DNA of 44,195 bases from a bacterium. Its GTDB lineage: Bacteria > Patescibacteriota > Minisyncoccia > Phycocordibacterales > UBA12445. A program made the position numbers and the translations under genes. Every line of letters starts with the position of its first letter. Positions within the stretch are counted from its first letter, which is position 1. The stretch lies in NCBI GenBank assembly GCA_030648005.1, contig JAUSIP010000008.1, positions 1 through 44,195 of the forward strand, written 5' to 3'. The notes beneath the pieces are model-generated. The model searched no databases. It was given only the letters and a program-made list of their open reading frames with translations, and had not been told where the DNA came from. Of this stretch, positions 24,171 through 32,688 are shown one piece after another.

Positions 24171-25202
24171 ATGCAGGATAATTATAAACCTTGGGCTGTC
24201 GATTACAAGGATTTCTATAATTTAACCGAGAAAGAAGATAGGCTGAAGTTTCTATTACGCTTTGCTTTACTTGCGCCTTCCAGCCACAATAGCCAGCCGT
24301 GGAGGTTTAAGATTAGTGACAATAAAATATTTGTCTATCCGGAAGAGAAAAGGGCCTTGCCTAAAAGCGATAAGAACGGCCGACAGCTTCACTTGAGCCT
24401 CGGCACGGCGCTTGAGAATCTCTTAGTGGCGGCAGACTTTTATGGTTACAAGACGGGAGTTAACTATTTCCCGTCGGAATCTCCCGATGCGGTCATGACC
24501 GTTGAATTTCAGGAAACAGAAAGTGTAAAGCACGGAGATGATGCGATTGTTAAGTCCATATTATCCAGACATGCGAATCGCAATAAATATTCAAACAAGA
24601 AACTGCCTGAAGAATTTTTGGTTCGGGTTAAGTCACTTTCTAGGGATGGCTTTAGAGTTTATGTAATTCAGGATAAAAAGTTAAAAGACAAGATTTCCGA
24701 TGTCGTCTCCGACGCTTTGATCGAAGCGATGGACGATCGTGACTTTCGTTCAGAGCTCTCAGGATATATTAAGTCGAATACCACCAAGGCTAAGACGGGC
24801 ATGCCGATGTTTGGATTCGGTATGCCGACAATTTTGTCGTATTTAGCGCCGGCTGTTCTTAAAAGATTTAATATGAACAAATTGAGCCGTAGCCAGGATG
24901 AGGCTTTGCTTAAAGATCATACTCCATATTTTGTGATTATCACTTCGGAGGCCGACAACAGAGAGAGTTGGATTAAGACCGGTCAGATATTCGAGTCTAT
25001 CGCGTTGATGGTTGGTCGAGAGGGTGCCAACACAGCACCGATGGCGGCTGCTATTCAGATTGGCGAGCATTATAAACGACTCCAGAAGATCTTGGGAACC
25101 GGTTTACGTCCGCAATTCTTCTTCAGGATGGGGTTTGCTGATTTGCCGGTTCACCATTCTCCAAGGCTCGGACTGGATGATGTACTGGAGAAGGAATATT
25201 AG
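24171..25202 (+). CDS. Nitroreductase-like flavoprotein (Acg type)
   Basis: 343 residues, longer than simple nitroreductases and consistent with the Acg-type double-half form. The N-terminal LAPSSHNSQPWRF motif (about 42-54) is the FMN-binding signature; LHLSLGTALENLLVAA and the C-terminal FESIALMVGREGANTAPM block fit the fold. It probably binds FMN and either reduces or stores flavin; the reaction is unknown. It opens a three-gene operon, with the next ATG two bases after its stop codon. Confidence 0.85.
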   Translation: MQDNYKPWAVDYKDFYNLTEKEDRLKFLLRFALLAPSSHNSQPWRFKISDNKIFVYPEEKRALPKSDKNGRQLHLSLGTALENLLVAADFYGYKTGVNYFPSESPDAVMTVEFQETESVKHGDDAIVKSILSRHANRNKYSNKKLPEEFLVRVKSLSRDGFRVYVIQDKKLKDKISDVVSDALIEAMDDRDFRSELSGYIKSNTTKAKTGMPMFGFGMPTILSYLAPAVLKRFNMNKLSRSQDEALLKDHTPYFVIITSEADNRESWIKTGQIFESIALMVGREGANTAPMAAAIQIGEHYKRLQKILGTGLRPQFFFRMGFADLPVHHSPRLGLDDVLEKEY

Positions 25203-25203
25203 A

Positions 25204-26238
25204 ATGATAAAAGATATTCCAACAGATACACACAAGAGACTCATAAAATTCCAAGACGCGGGAGTCGGCTTGAAAGGTTTTATCGCTATTCACAATACTA
25301 ACTTGGGCCCGGCGGCAGGCGGAACTAGATTCAAGACCTATAGTAATGATAACGAAGCTATTCAAGATGCCCTGAGTTTATCTAAGGCCATGACTTACAA
25401 ATGTGCATTAGCTGGCGTGCCTTATGGTGGAGGAAAGGCGGTTATAATCGATAGTGGTAAAAAGGATAAAGAGTTGTTTGAATCATATGCCAGGGTGGTG
25501 AATTACATTAAGGGACAGTTTATGACAGGTAAGGATGCTGGAATTGGAGATAGGGAAATTAATTATATGTCCGATATTTGCCCATATATTAGTAGTTATG
25601 TTGGATCTGAAGATCCCAGCGTCTATGCTTCGCTCGGGGTTTTTTCTGCCATGAAATCTGTCTTGAAAAAAGTTTATGGCGGAACCAGCATGGATAAGAT
25701 CAAGGTCTCTATAAAAGGACTCGGCAAGGTCGGGTTTGAGCTGGCGAGGATTGTTTATGAAGCCGGTGGTCGACTTGTTGTCGCCGATGTGGATGAAGAA
25801 AGATTGAAGATGGCGGAGGAAAAGTTCAAGGGTATAAAAATAGTGTCTCCCGACGAGATTCATAAAATTAAAAGCAACATCTATGCGCCCTGCGCCCTCG
25901 GTAATGAGTTTAGTGAACAAAATATTAAAGAGATAAACGCTCTGGTTATTTGTGGGGGCGCCAATAATCAATTATCTTCGCCCTCGATAGGACGAAAGCT
26001 TATGGATAGAGGCATTGTGTATGTTCCGGATTACGTGGCCAACGCCGGGGGATTGATCGCGGTTGTAGACGGGTTTCAGCATAAGAAATTCAGTAGCGAT
26101 CGAGTCAAGATGAACCTTAGGGTGATAGAAGACAATGTGTCGAAGGTGCTTGAGATCTCTTCTCTGCAAAATCGACCAACTCATGAAATTGCTGATGAAT
26201 TGGCGGAAAATAGATTTAATATAAAAATAAACAGATGA
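25204..26238 (+). CDS. Glu/Leu/Phe/Val dehydrogenase family protein
   Basis: 344 residues from ATG 25204. It resembles leucine/phenylalanine dehydrogenases: GGTRFKTYSNDNEAI, the catalytic Lys in the GGGKAVI block, TGKDAGIGDREINYM, the NAD-binding GLGKVGFELAR (about 188-198), PCALGNEFSE and VPDYVANAGGLI. It should interconvert a branched or aromatic amino acid and its 2-oxo acid with NAD+ and ammonia; the exact substrate is not determinable here. The frame is open upstream but that part overlaps the nitroreductase gene. Confidence 0.92.
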   Translation: MIKDIPTDTHKRLIKFQDAGVGLKGFIAIHNTNLGPAAGGTRFKTYSNDNEAIQDALSLSKAMTYKCALAGVPYGGGKAVIIDSGKKDKELFESYARVVNYIKGQFMTGKDAGIGDREINYMSDICPYISSYVGSEDPSVYASLGVFSAMKSVLKKVYGGTSMDKIKVSIKGLGKVGFELARIVYEAGGRLVVADVDEERLKMAEEKFKGIKIVSPDEIHKIKSNIYAPCALGNEFSEQNIKEINALVICGGANNQLSSPSIGRKLMDRGIVYVPDYVANAGGLIAVVDGFQHKKFSSDRVKMNLRVIEDNVSKVLEISSLQNRPTHEIADELAENRFNIKINR

Positions 26239-27647
26239 GTGTTAAGTTAGAATTATTTCGCCAGATGGTTAAGAGTGTACCGGCCTATGCAGATTTTTTG
26301 AAGCGTAATAAAATTTATCCTAAAAATATTGGAAGCGACGTCGATTTGAAGAATGTCCCGGCTATGAGTAAAAAGAATTATTTGAGACTTTATCCGCTTG
26401 AGAAGCTTTGTCTCGGTGGGGCACTGAAAGATAAGGGGGTGGTATATACCGCCACTTCCGGTTCGACTGGCAAGCCCTTCTACTTTCCTCGGGACAAATT
26501 GTTGGAAAATCAGTACGCTGTTTGGGGTGAACGATTTCTTGAGAATATTTCAGGAAATAAAAAGCCATCAATTTTGTTAATAGACTGTCTGGGTATGGGG
26601 GTTTGGATCGGCGGACTTATAACCTATCAAGCGTTTAAGATCCTGGCCGAGAATGGACGACCTCTTTCAATAATTACCCCCGGCACTAACAAACAGGAGG
26701 TTTTTCAATCTCTTAGGAATATTTCTCATAAATATGAGATGACAATCCTCTGCGGATATCCGCCGTTTATAAAAGATATTTTAGATGAATCGCAGAGCGA
26801 AGGCATAAATTTGAAAAAGTTGAATCTAAAACTTCTATTTGCTGCCGAAGCATTCAGCGAGAAATTTCGCGATTATGTTGCGGCTAAGGCCGGTATAAAA
26901 AATGTTTTGATAGAGACGGCTAATATTTACGGCAGTGCCGATCTGGGAGCTATGGCTATTGAAACCCCAATCTCAATATTTATTCGGCGACAGGCGCTCA
27001 AAAATAAAAAACTTTTTCAAGCTTTATTTGGCGGCATAGACAAGGTTCCGACGTTGGCACAGTTCAATCCGCTGTTTACCGATTTTGAATCAGAGGACGG
27101 GAATATCTTGTGCACCGGCCGGAGCGTTCTGCCATTGTTTAAGTACGCGATCGGTGATCATGGCGGGGTGATCAAACTTAAGGAGATGGTCGAAATTTTT
27201 AAGAGAGAGGGGATGGATCTGAGTAAGTTAGCCGTTCGTGTAGGGATCAAGAATAGCTTAAAGCTACCATTTGTCTATGTCTATGAGCGTGCTGATTTCT
27301 CGGTCAAGCTTTACGGCGCTATAATCTATCCCGAGCATATTAAGCCGGCGCTTCTGCATGGTTCTGTCAGTGAAGCACTGACAGGGAAGTTCACACTGGA
27401 AACAGTCCATGACGAAAAGCACAATGAAGGTCTACAGATCCACATAGAGTTAAGGACAGATAAGCAGGTCGATAGCAAGTTATCAGAAAAGATATGTAAC
27501 TTGATCGTCGATTCGCTACTTTCTAAGAACGCCGAGTATGCCGACATGGCAGGAAAGCGGGCTGGTCACATTCCCAAGTTAAAATTTTGGCCATATGAAC
27601 ACCCGGATTATTTTAAAAAGGGAGGTAAGCAAAAGTGGGTTAAGTAA
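26235..27647 (+). CDS. Phenylacetate-CoA ligase-like adenylate-forming enzyme
   Basis: 470 residues of the PaaK / coenzyme F390 synthetase-like branch of adenylate-forming enzymes. Visible: the ATP-binding P-loop-like TATSGSTGKPFYFP (about 71-84), LCGYPPF, IYGSADLG (about 232-239) and the YAIGDHGG segment. It should activate a carboxylate as an acyl-AMP. Its ATG overlaps the dehydrogenase stop by 4 nt, so the products probably work on linked substrates such as an amino or 2-oxo acid. A 9-bp inverted repeat (27364-27384) lies in frame near the C-terminal domain. Confidence 0.86.
   Translation: MSVKLELFRQMVKSVPAYADFLKRNKIYPKNIGSDVDLKNVPAMSKKNYLRLYPLEKLCLGGALKDKGVVYTATSGSTGKPFYFPRDKLLENQYAVWGERFLENISGNKKPSILLIDCLGMGVWIGGLITYQAFKILAENGRPLSIITPGTNKQEVFQSLRNISHKYEMTILCGYPPFIKDILDESQSEGINLKKLNLKLLFAAEAFSEKFRDYVAAKAGIKNVLIETANIYGSADLGAMAIETPISIFIRRQALKNKKLFQALFGGIDKVPTLAQFNPLFTDFESEDGNILCTGRSVLPLFKYAIGDHGGVIKLKEMVEIFKREGMDLSKLAVRVGIKNSLKLPFVYVYERADFSVKLYGAIIYPEHIKPALLHGSVSEALTGKFTLETVHDEKHNEGLQIHIELRTDKQVDSKLSEKICNLIVDSLLSKNAEYADMAGKRAGHIPKLKFWPYEHPDYFKKGGKQKWVK
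27364..27384. repeat. In-frame inverted repeat in the ligase-like gene
   Basis: CTGTCAGTG-AAG-CACTGACAG, perfect 9-bp arms with a 3-nt loop. Confidence 0.55.
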
Positions 27648-27684
27648 GACTGACAAATAAGGTGATTTTACGTGTTTACAGTAC

Positions 27685-27713
27685 TTGCCTTCCTTATACA
27701 TAAATGTTAGTTT
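27685..27713 (+). promoter_or_regulatory. Promoter of the 27752 gene
   Basis: TTGCCT (27685-27690), 17-nt spacer, TAGTTT (27708-27713). The leader of about 32 nt carries AAGGGGGAG just before GTG 27752. Confidence 0.55.
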
Positions 27714-27751
27714 GAGGACGGACAAATATTGAAAACCACCAAGGGGGAGTC

Positions 27752-28396
27752 GTGAAGAAGAAAGACTTCATTCCATTCGACGTGCCGATAATCTGCGCTG
27801 CCTGCAAGGAAATAGGAGACATCTTCCAAATCAATCTGAGAACTCTTGGGTTTGTTATTTTCCCGAATGAAGATCGGCAGGCACACCATAAAGGGTCATT
27901 CTTCCATGCCAAGCTGCATCACATCGGCGTAGATCACGCCAACGAAAAAATATCTCGTTTCCCATGGACAATTAAGGTCGAGCAGACACCTGTCTCGCAC
28001 ATGCCCAGAATGTTCCTCAAGGACAAGGGCTGGGATCAGTGGCGGGGCAAAAAGTTTGATTTCTCGCAGCAACCCATAGCTTACGTTAATGGGACAAGAG
28101 TGGATAGGATGGGTCAGAAATTTTCAAGAGGCTTTGAAACCGGCTTCGTGACCTACCTCTGCTTGCTTTGCGCCTCCGATCCGCCATTAGTTCGCCGCTT
28201 TCGCCTGGCCCTGTATAGAAAGCTTTTTCCAGAATATCTTAAGACGCTCACTAAATTCGTTGAATCGGAAACCCGCATCCTTGTCGCACAGCGGGGCCAT
28301 CTGGAGAAACGACGACTGGAGCTGGATAAACAGGAACGAGAGATCCTACGGGAGAAGCGAAAGCTCAAGATTGTTCTGCTCCGCCGAAGGTCTTAG
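27752..28396 (+). CDS. Hypothetical basic protein with CxxC pairs
   Basis: 214 residues from a GTG start supported by AAGGGGGAG. An N-terminal CAAC pair (about residues 15-18) and CLLC (about 136-139) could form one zinc site. There are several His residues (HHKGSFFHAKLHH) in the first third. The C-terminal 60 residues are a highly charged helix (LEKRRLELDKQEREI). No family recognised; a nucleic-acid-associated zinc protein is a guess. It has its own promoter, leader and terminator, an SD-led cassette between the amino-acid operon and the RAYT gene. Confidence 0.7.
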   Translation: MKKKDFIPFDVPIICAACKEIGDIFQINLRTLGFVIFPNEDRQAHHKGSFFHAKLHHIGVDHANEKISRFPWTIKVEQTPVSHMPRMFLKDKGWDQWRGKKFDFSQQPIAYVNGTRVDRMGQKFSRGFETGFVTYLCLLCASDPPLVRRFRLALYRKLFPEYLKTLTKFVESETRILVAQRGHLEKRRLELDKQEREILREKRKLKIVLLRRRS

Positions 28397-28411
28397 CTGA
28401 CAAAAGATGCC

Positions 28412-28438
28412 TAACCGCCTCATCCCGAGGCGGTTTTT
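28412..28438 (+). terminator. Intrinsic terminator after the 27752 gene
   Basis: CCGCCTC-ATCCC-GAGGCGG followed by TTTTT. Confidence 0.93.
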
Positions 28439-28478
28439 ATTTCCTTTCTCACCTCACCCGGTTAAATAAAAAGACCTA

Positions 28479-28507
28479 ACTACTTGGAAGCTAAGCGTCC
28501 AAGTAGT
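28479..28507. repeat. REP-like palindrome, upstream copy
   Basis: ACTACTTGGA (28479-28488) and TCCAAGTAGT (28498-28507) around AGCTAAGCG, the reverse of the GCTTAGC centre. Its last base is the first base of the TATAAT promoter. Confidence 0.85.
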
Positions 28508-28518
28508 ATAATCTCACA
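28507..28518 (+). promoter_or_regulatory. Leaderless-type -10 of the RAYT gene
   Basis: TATAAT (28507-28512) ends 6 nt before ATG 28519; it touches the upstream palindrome, which could affect expression. Confidence 0.7.
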
Positions 28519-29175
28519 ATGAGAAAAATTACGTTTGAAGTAGGTGAGTATTATCATGCCTATAATAGGGGAGTTGATAAGCGGAATATAGTACAGGAAG
28601 AATATGACAGCGAACGTTTTTTACAAGCTCTAATAGAATTCAATGTGGTCGAACCAATCGGCAGTATATATGAAAACTCATTTAGAAAGGATCAACTTGG
28701 AAGCTTAGCTTCCAAGTCAGAGAAATTGGTGAATGTAGTCTGTTATTGTTTAAATCCGAACCATTTTCACTTACTGCTTGAGCAGATTGTTGAAAAGGGA
28801 ATTGAGAGATTTTTGCATAAACTAAGTACTGGGCATGCAAAATATTTTAATAAAAAATATAAGAGATCCGGGTCATTATTTGAAGGAACTTTCAAGGCCA
28901 AACATGTCTCTAGTAACGACTATCTTCAGTATCTTAGTGCTTATATAAATTTGAATAATAGAGTCCATCAGATAGAAGGGGAGGTGTCGAAACTAGTTCG
29001 ATCAAGCTGGGAGGAATATTTAGGAAATAAAGAACCAATTTGTCATAAAGATATAGTTCTGGATCAGTTTAGCAGTGCCAAAGAATACGCAAGATACTGT
29101 ATGGAAACATTGCCAATTCTGATAGAGAACAAAGCCCTCGCTAAGGAGCTACAGAATCTCGGCTTCGAAGAATAA
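28519..29175 (+). CDS. REP-associated tyrosine transposase (Y1/HUH, IS200-like)
   Basis: 218 residues, the usual size of RAYT proteins. It nicks and joins single-stranded DNA. The HUH metal motif is His82-Phe-His84 (NPNHFHLLLEQ); the motif GSLFEGTFKAKHV (about 118-130) and the tyrosine-bearing helix YLQYLSAYINLN (about 135-146) with the candidate nucleophile are typical of TnpA_REP. The N-terminal YYHAYNRGVDKRNI matches the family start. A perfect palindrome (28695-28717) lies in frame and encodes LGSLASK, so the transposase gene itself carries the repeat it may mobilise. Confidence 0.9.
   Translation: MRKITFEVGEYYHAYNRGVDKRNIVQEEYDSERFLQALIEFNVVEPIGSIYENSFRKDQLGSLASKSEKLVNVVCYCLNPNHFHLLLEQIVEKGIERFLHKLSTGHAKYFNKKYKRSGSLFEGTFKAKHVSSNDYLQYLSAYINLNNRVHQIEGEVSKLVRSSWEEYLGNKEPICHKDIVLDQFSSAKEYARYCMETLPILIENKALAKELQNLGFEE
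28695..28717. repeat. REP-like palindrome inside the transposase gene
   Basis: Arms of 11 nt (ACTTGGAAGCT / AGCTTCCAAGT) around a single T; perfect, centre GCTTAGC. Confidence 0.9.
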
Positions 29176-29182
29176 TTTATAT

Positions 29183-29205
29183 ACTTGGACGCTTAGCGTC
29201 CAAGT
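29183..29205. repeat. REP-like palindrome, downstream copy
   Basis: Arms of 11 nt (ACTTGGACGCT / AGCGTCCAAGT) around a single T; differs from the internal copy by a compensated A-T to C-G pair on each arm. Confidence 0.9.
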
Positions 29206-29255
29206 GAGATAGTTTAGTTTAAAAGTTTATGAAAATCTGTTAAGGTGTAAGCATT

Positions 29256-30431
29256 ATGGAAAAGATATTAAAGAATAGGCAGAAGGGAGGGGAGATTTAT
29301 AAGCCGGAGATCTATGATCTGTCGAAGAAGGATGAGGCTAAGAAGTTTGAGAAGTTATTGAAGAATGGAGTGATTGATCATGTATCCGACGACTATGTGG
29401 AGCAGTTGCGGGAATATTTTGGGGTAATGAACCCGTCGGAAGTTTATAAGCCGACTTTTGCCGAGAAGTTTTCGGAGTATATAGCAAGCATACAGGTTAA
29501 GCAAACCCTGCAATCTCACGGCGTGTGGGTTTTCTATCCATGGCTATCTACTGCAGTGCATGTCTTGGAGCCGAGTGCCTTCCAACAGGTCAGAACGGCC
29601 AGAAATATGAATCTTATAAACAAAGAGGAGCAGGATAAATTTTATAATTCTACGATCGGCATAGCTGGGCTATCTGTTGGCAACAGTGTCGCCTTGGCCA
29701 TCGCTCTTCAGGGCGGGGGAAAGCATGTCAAGCTTGCTGATCAAGATACACTTGCTTTAACAAATACCAACAGAGTTCGCGCTGGTATCCAGAATCTTGG
29801 ATTATTGAAAGTTGTCGTTACTGCCAGGCAGATATATGAGATGAACCCATACGCTCATGTGGAGATCTTTCCTGAAGGGATTACTGAAAAGAACATCGGC
29901 AAGTTTTTCGAAGGTTTAGATTTAATAATAGATGAGCTGGATAATTTGGCGGTAAAATTTCTTCTTCGCGAACATGCCAAGAAAAATAAGATCGCGCTTC
30001 TGATGGCGGCCGATAACGGCGATAATGCTGTGGTGGATATAGAGCGATACGACCTTCGTCCGGAGATGAAATTCTTCCACGGCCGAATGGGCAAAGTTAC
30101 ATATGAAGGTTTGAAATCTTTGGATAAGTTTGGAATTGGTAAGATGATCACTAAACATATCGGTGCGGAGAATGTGACAGAGCGGATGAAAGGTTCACTC
30201 CTTGAGATGGGTAAGACGATCGTCTCTTGGCCACAGCTTGGCGGGGCGGCGCTTTTAAATGGCTCCGCTGTCGCTTACTGCGCCAGGAAAGTTTTAAATA
30301 GCGAACCACTCGAAGGTAACCGTTCTCTCTTATCATTAGACGAAAAGTTGATTCCGAACTACAATTCCAAGAGGGAAGTATTAAAAAGGAAGAAATCAGC
30401 AGAACAGTTCAAGAAGATTTTTGGTTTATAG
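29256..30431 (+). CDS. ThiF/E1-like adenylyltransferase family protein
   Basis: 391 residues. Residues 1-125 are an extra helical N-terminal region. The E1-like Rossmann domain begins at IGIAGLSVGNSVA (about 134-146), with the ATP/Mg residues D162 and D164 (LADQDTL) and TNTNRVRAG (about 169-177), where the Asn and Arg of the E1 family are kept. Such enzymes adenylate a carboxyl end or a small substrate. No zinc CxxC pair typical of ThiF/MoeB is seen, and no ubiquitin-like partner is recognised next to it, so substrate is unknown. The start has only a weak -10-like sequence upstream. Confidence 0.88.
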   Translation: MEKILKNRQKGGEIYKPEIYDLSKKDEAKKFEKLLKNGVIDHVSDDYVEQLREYFGVMNPSEVYKPTFAEKFSEYIASIQVKQTLQSHGVWVFYPWLSTAVHVLEPSAFQQVRTARNMNLINKEEQDKFYNSTIGIAGLSVGNSVALAIALQGGGKHVKLADQDTLALTNTNRVRAGIQNLGLLKVVVTARQIYEMNPYAHVEIFPEGITEKNIGKFFEGLDLIIDELDNLAVKFLLREHAKKNKIALLMAADNGDNAVVDIERYDLRPEMKFFHGRMGKVTYEGLKSLDKFGIGKMITKHIGAENVTERMKGSLLEMGKTIVSWPQLGGAALLNGSAVAYCARKVLNSEPLEGNRSLLSLDEKLIPNYNSKREVLKRKKSAEQFKKIFGL

Positions 30432-30444
30432 TTCAATACTGTAG

Positions 30445-30456
30445 TAGAATATATCT
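30445..30456 (+). promoter_or_regulatory. Leaderless-type promoter of the histidine kinase
   Basis: TTGGTT (30421-30426), 18-nt spacer, TAGAAT (30445-30450), 6 nt to ATG 30457. Confidence 0.65.
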
Positions 30457-32613
30457 ATGCTCGCTTCGATACAGCTAAGTATATTAATTTTCGCGATTGC
30501 ATTTAATATCATACTTGCTCTTTTTGTCTACAAAAACAATCCCAAGAGTGCAACCAACATACTATTTGGTATTTTAAGCGTCCTTCTCTCGTTTTGGATC
30601 CTTACTTTTTATCCGGCTATCAATAGATATTTTTCAATAGACTTTTTATTTTGGGCGAGGATGAGTATTTTTATAGGTGCTCCGCTGATGTTGGCATTAT
30701 TTCTTTTTGTCCACACTATGCCGAAAAATAGATTAACAATCGGAAAGAACCGATTGCACGTTCTTTGCCTATTGACCTTTTCGATCATGCTTATAAATAT
30801 TTCTCCGTTCGCCTTCACTGGAGTTTCTTATACCAACGGTGAACCAGTTATTTCCGCAGGGACAGGGATCATGCCGTTTGCTATCTACACTTCGCTTCTA
30901 GTATTGCTGACTGTTTCCACAATCTATCGCAAGATGCGATCATCTTTGGGTCGGGAGAAAGAACAGGCAAGGCTAATCATGATCGGCACAACAACTCTCC
31001 TGATATCGGCAGTCCTGACGATCCTTATTCCTGTTGTAATATTCAACAACAACACACCTGTACCGTTTGCTCCGATCTACGTACTCATTTTTCTTGCTAT
31101 AACAGCTTATGCCATCATTCATGAGGGTCTCCTGGACGTTAAGCTGATCGTGGCGCGGACCGTATCCTTCCTTTTTGCGAACGTCCTGCTGGCATTCGTT
31201 TATGGATCTGCCGTTTATTTTTTTCTGGGCGCCACTCCGAATTATTTTCTGGGGACATCTCTATATATTCTTAATCTATTAATAATATCTGTTGCGCTTC
31301 TTTCTTTCGAATATTTAGAGAAGCTGATGACGGTCCTGAGTAATAAGATATTTTTTAAAAAAGATTATGATCCGGAACGTCTTCTGGATGAGTTGACTCG
31401 TATAATGGCAAGCACTATCGATCTCGATACGCTGACACAGAGAATGTTGAAGAGGCTGACGGATGATATGAATATCACGAAGGGGGTTTTCGTTGTTTTT
31501 GATAATCATAAGATTTCCGATATTAAGGGAGTTGGGTACTCTGAAGATAAGCTTCGGTTGATGGACCTCGATATCCTTTTTCATTCAGAACTCGGCACTA
31601 CGCACTTGATGTTTGAAGAGATGGAAGAGTCTCCGCTGAAGAAACTTTTTCGTGAGATGGATGTCTCGCTCGCCTTTCCGGTCTCGGTTGACGGTAAAGA
31701 TATCGCCCTGCTCCTTTTGGGTAACAAACTTTCCGGAGATGTATATTTCGACCGTGATGCCCAGTTCCTAGAGGTCTTCGCTAGAGAGGCAGGTATTGCA
31801 ATTGAGAATTCGAAGACTTATAACGAGATCAAAATTCTCAACAAGGAGCTTGAGCAGAGAGTTGAAGCTAGGACGAAAGATCTTAAGGAGTCGCAGGAGC
31901 GTGAATTGGAAAAGGCCAAGTCTGTGGCGAAGTTAAAAGATGAATTCGTTTTCGTCGCCGCTCACGAACTTCGTGCGCCGATCACGGCCATCAGAGGTTT
32001 CCTTGAGTTAGCCTCTTCAGATAATAAAAAAATTCCGAAGGGTATGGCAGAGAATCTTGAACAAGTTCACTACGCCAGCGACCACTTGAATCACCTGGTT
32101 AATGATCTTCTTGAGGTTGCGCGTTCGGAAGCTGATGCGATGGAGATAAAGATCGCCCCCGTCGATATCTATAGTCTTGTGAGAGATATTATAAAAGAGC
32201 TTTCTCCTACAGCGAAGAAGAGCAAGGTTAAGTTGCAGTGTGACATCAAGGCTTCGTGTGTGGCCCTGGCTGATGCTGATAAGATAAAAGAGGTCCTGGT
32301 TAATTTGATCAGTAATGCCATAAAATATAATAGGGAAGGAGGATCAGTTTTTGTTCAGTCCGTATTTATACCCGAGACGGACAGGGTGTTTATAGAAGTT
32401 ATGGATACCGGCTACGGCATACCACAAGCGGAACAGGACAAGATCTTCGGCAAGTTCTTCCGCGCTTCCAGTGCCAACAACAGTCAGATATTGGGCACCG
32501 GTTTGGGCCTATTTATAACCAAAATGTTGGTTCAGAAGATGGGTGGGGATATTACCTTCACTTCTGTGCCTGAAGCCGGAACTACTTTCTCTTTTTATTT
32601 AAAAAAGGCGTAA
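30457..32613 (+). CDS. Membrane sensor histidine kinase with GAF domain
   Basis: 718 residues. The N-terminal about 295 residues contain eight or so membrane helices of the 7TM histidine-kinase sensor type. A GAF-like domain follows (about 310-455), then a coiled coil (LNKELEQRVEARTKDLKESQ). HisKA has the phospho-acceptor His503 in AAHELRAPITAIRGF; the HATPase_c domain has N-box NLISNAIKYN, DTGYGIP (G1), and GTGLGLFI (G2). It senses an unknown membrane or internal signal and should phosphorylate a response regulator; the only one in the window is at 23703, unlinked. No SD. Confidence 0.95.
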   Translation: MLASIQLSILIFAIAFNIILALFVYKNNPKSATNILFGILSVLLSFWILTFYPAINRYFSIDFLFWARMSIFIGAPLMLALFLFVHTMPKNRLTIGKNRLHVLCLLTFSIMLINISPFAFTGVSYTNGEPVISAGTGIMPFAIYTSLLVLLTVSTIYRKMRSSLGREKEQARLIMIGTTTLLISAVLTILIPVVIFNNNTPVPFAPIYVLIFLAITAYAIIHEGLLDVKLIVARTVSFLFANVLLAFVYGSAVYFFLGATPNYFLGTSLYILNLLIISVALLSFEYLEKLMTVLSNKIFFKKDYDPERLLDELTRIMASTIDLDTLTQRMLKRLTDDMNITKGVFVVFDNHKISDIKGVGYSEDKLRLMDLDILFHSELGTTHLMFEEMEESPLKKLFREMDVSLAFPVSVDGKDIALLLLGNKLSGDVYFDRDAQFLEVFAREAGIAIENSKTYNEIKILNKELEQRVEARTKDLKESQERELEKAKSVAKLKDEFVFVAAHELRAPITAIRGFLELASSDNKKIPKGMAENLEQVHYASDHLNHLVNDLLEVARSEADAMEIKIAPVDIYSLVRDIIKELSPTAKKSKVKLQCDIKASCVALADADKIKEVLVNLISNAIKYNREGGSVFVQSVFIPETDRVFIEVMDTGYGIPQAEQDKIFGKFFRASSANNSQILGTGLGLFITKMLVQKMGGDITFTSVPEAGTTFSFYLKKA

Positions 32614-32628
32614 GATCTGAAAAGCCAA

Positions 32629-32660
32629 TAAAAAAAGACCCCGACACGGTTGTGTCGGGG
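32629..32660 (-). terminator. Terminator of the 32689-33050 minus-strand gene
   Basis: CCCCGACAC-GGTT-GTGTCGGGG; on the minus strand the stem is followed by a T-run (32636-32630). Confidence 0.9.
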
Positions 32661-32688
32661 CGACAAGGCTTTTAGCTCTGTCTCTAGA

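Larger units (their letters stand above)
28479..29205 (+). mobile_element. RAYT transposase unit bounded by REP-like palindromes
   Basis: The transposase gene (28519-29175) is bracketed by palindromes sharing ACTTGGA arms and a GCTTAGC centre (28479-28507, centre read on the minus strand; 29183-29205). A third copy lies inside the gene. REP-associated tyrosine transposases are known to be flanked by the palindromes they act on; that relationship here is inferred. Confidence 0.75.

Noticed and set aside
25012-25203. Upstream extension of the amino-acid dehydrogenase.
   Set aside because: Lies inside the nitroreductase gene in another frame; ATG 25204 follows its stop directly.
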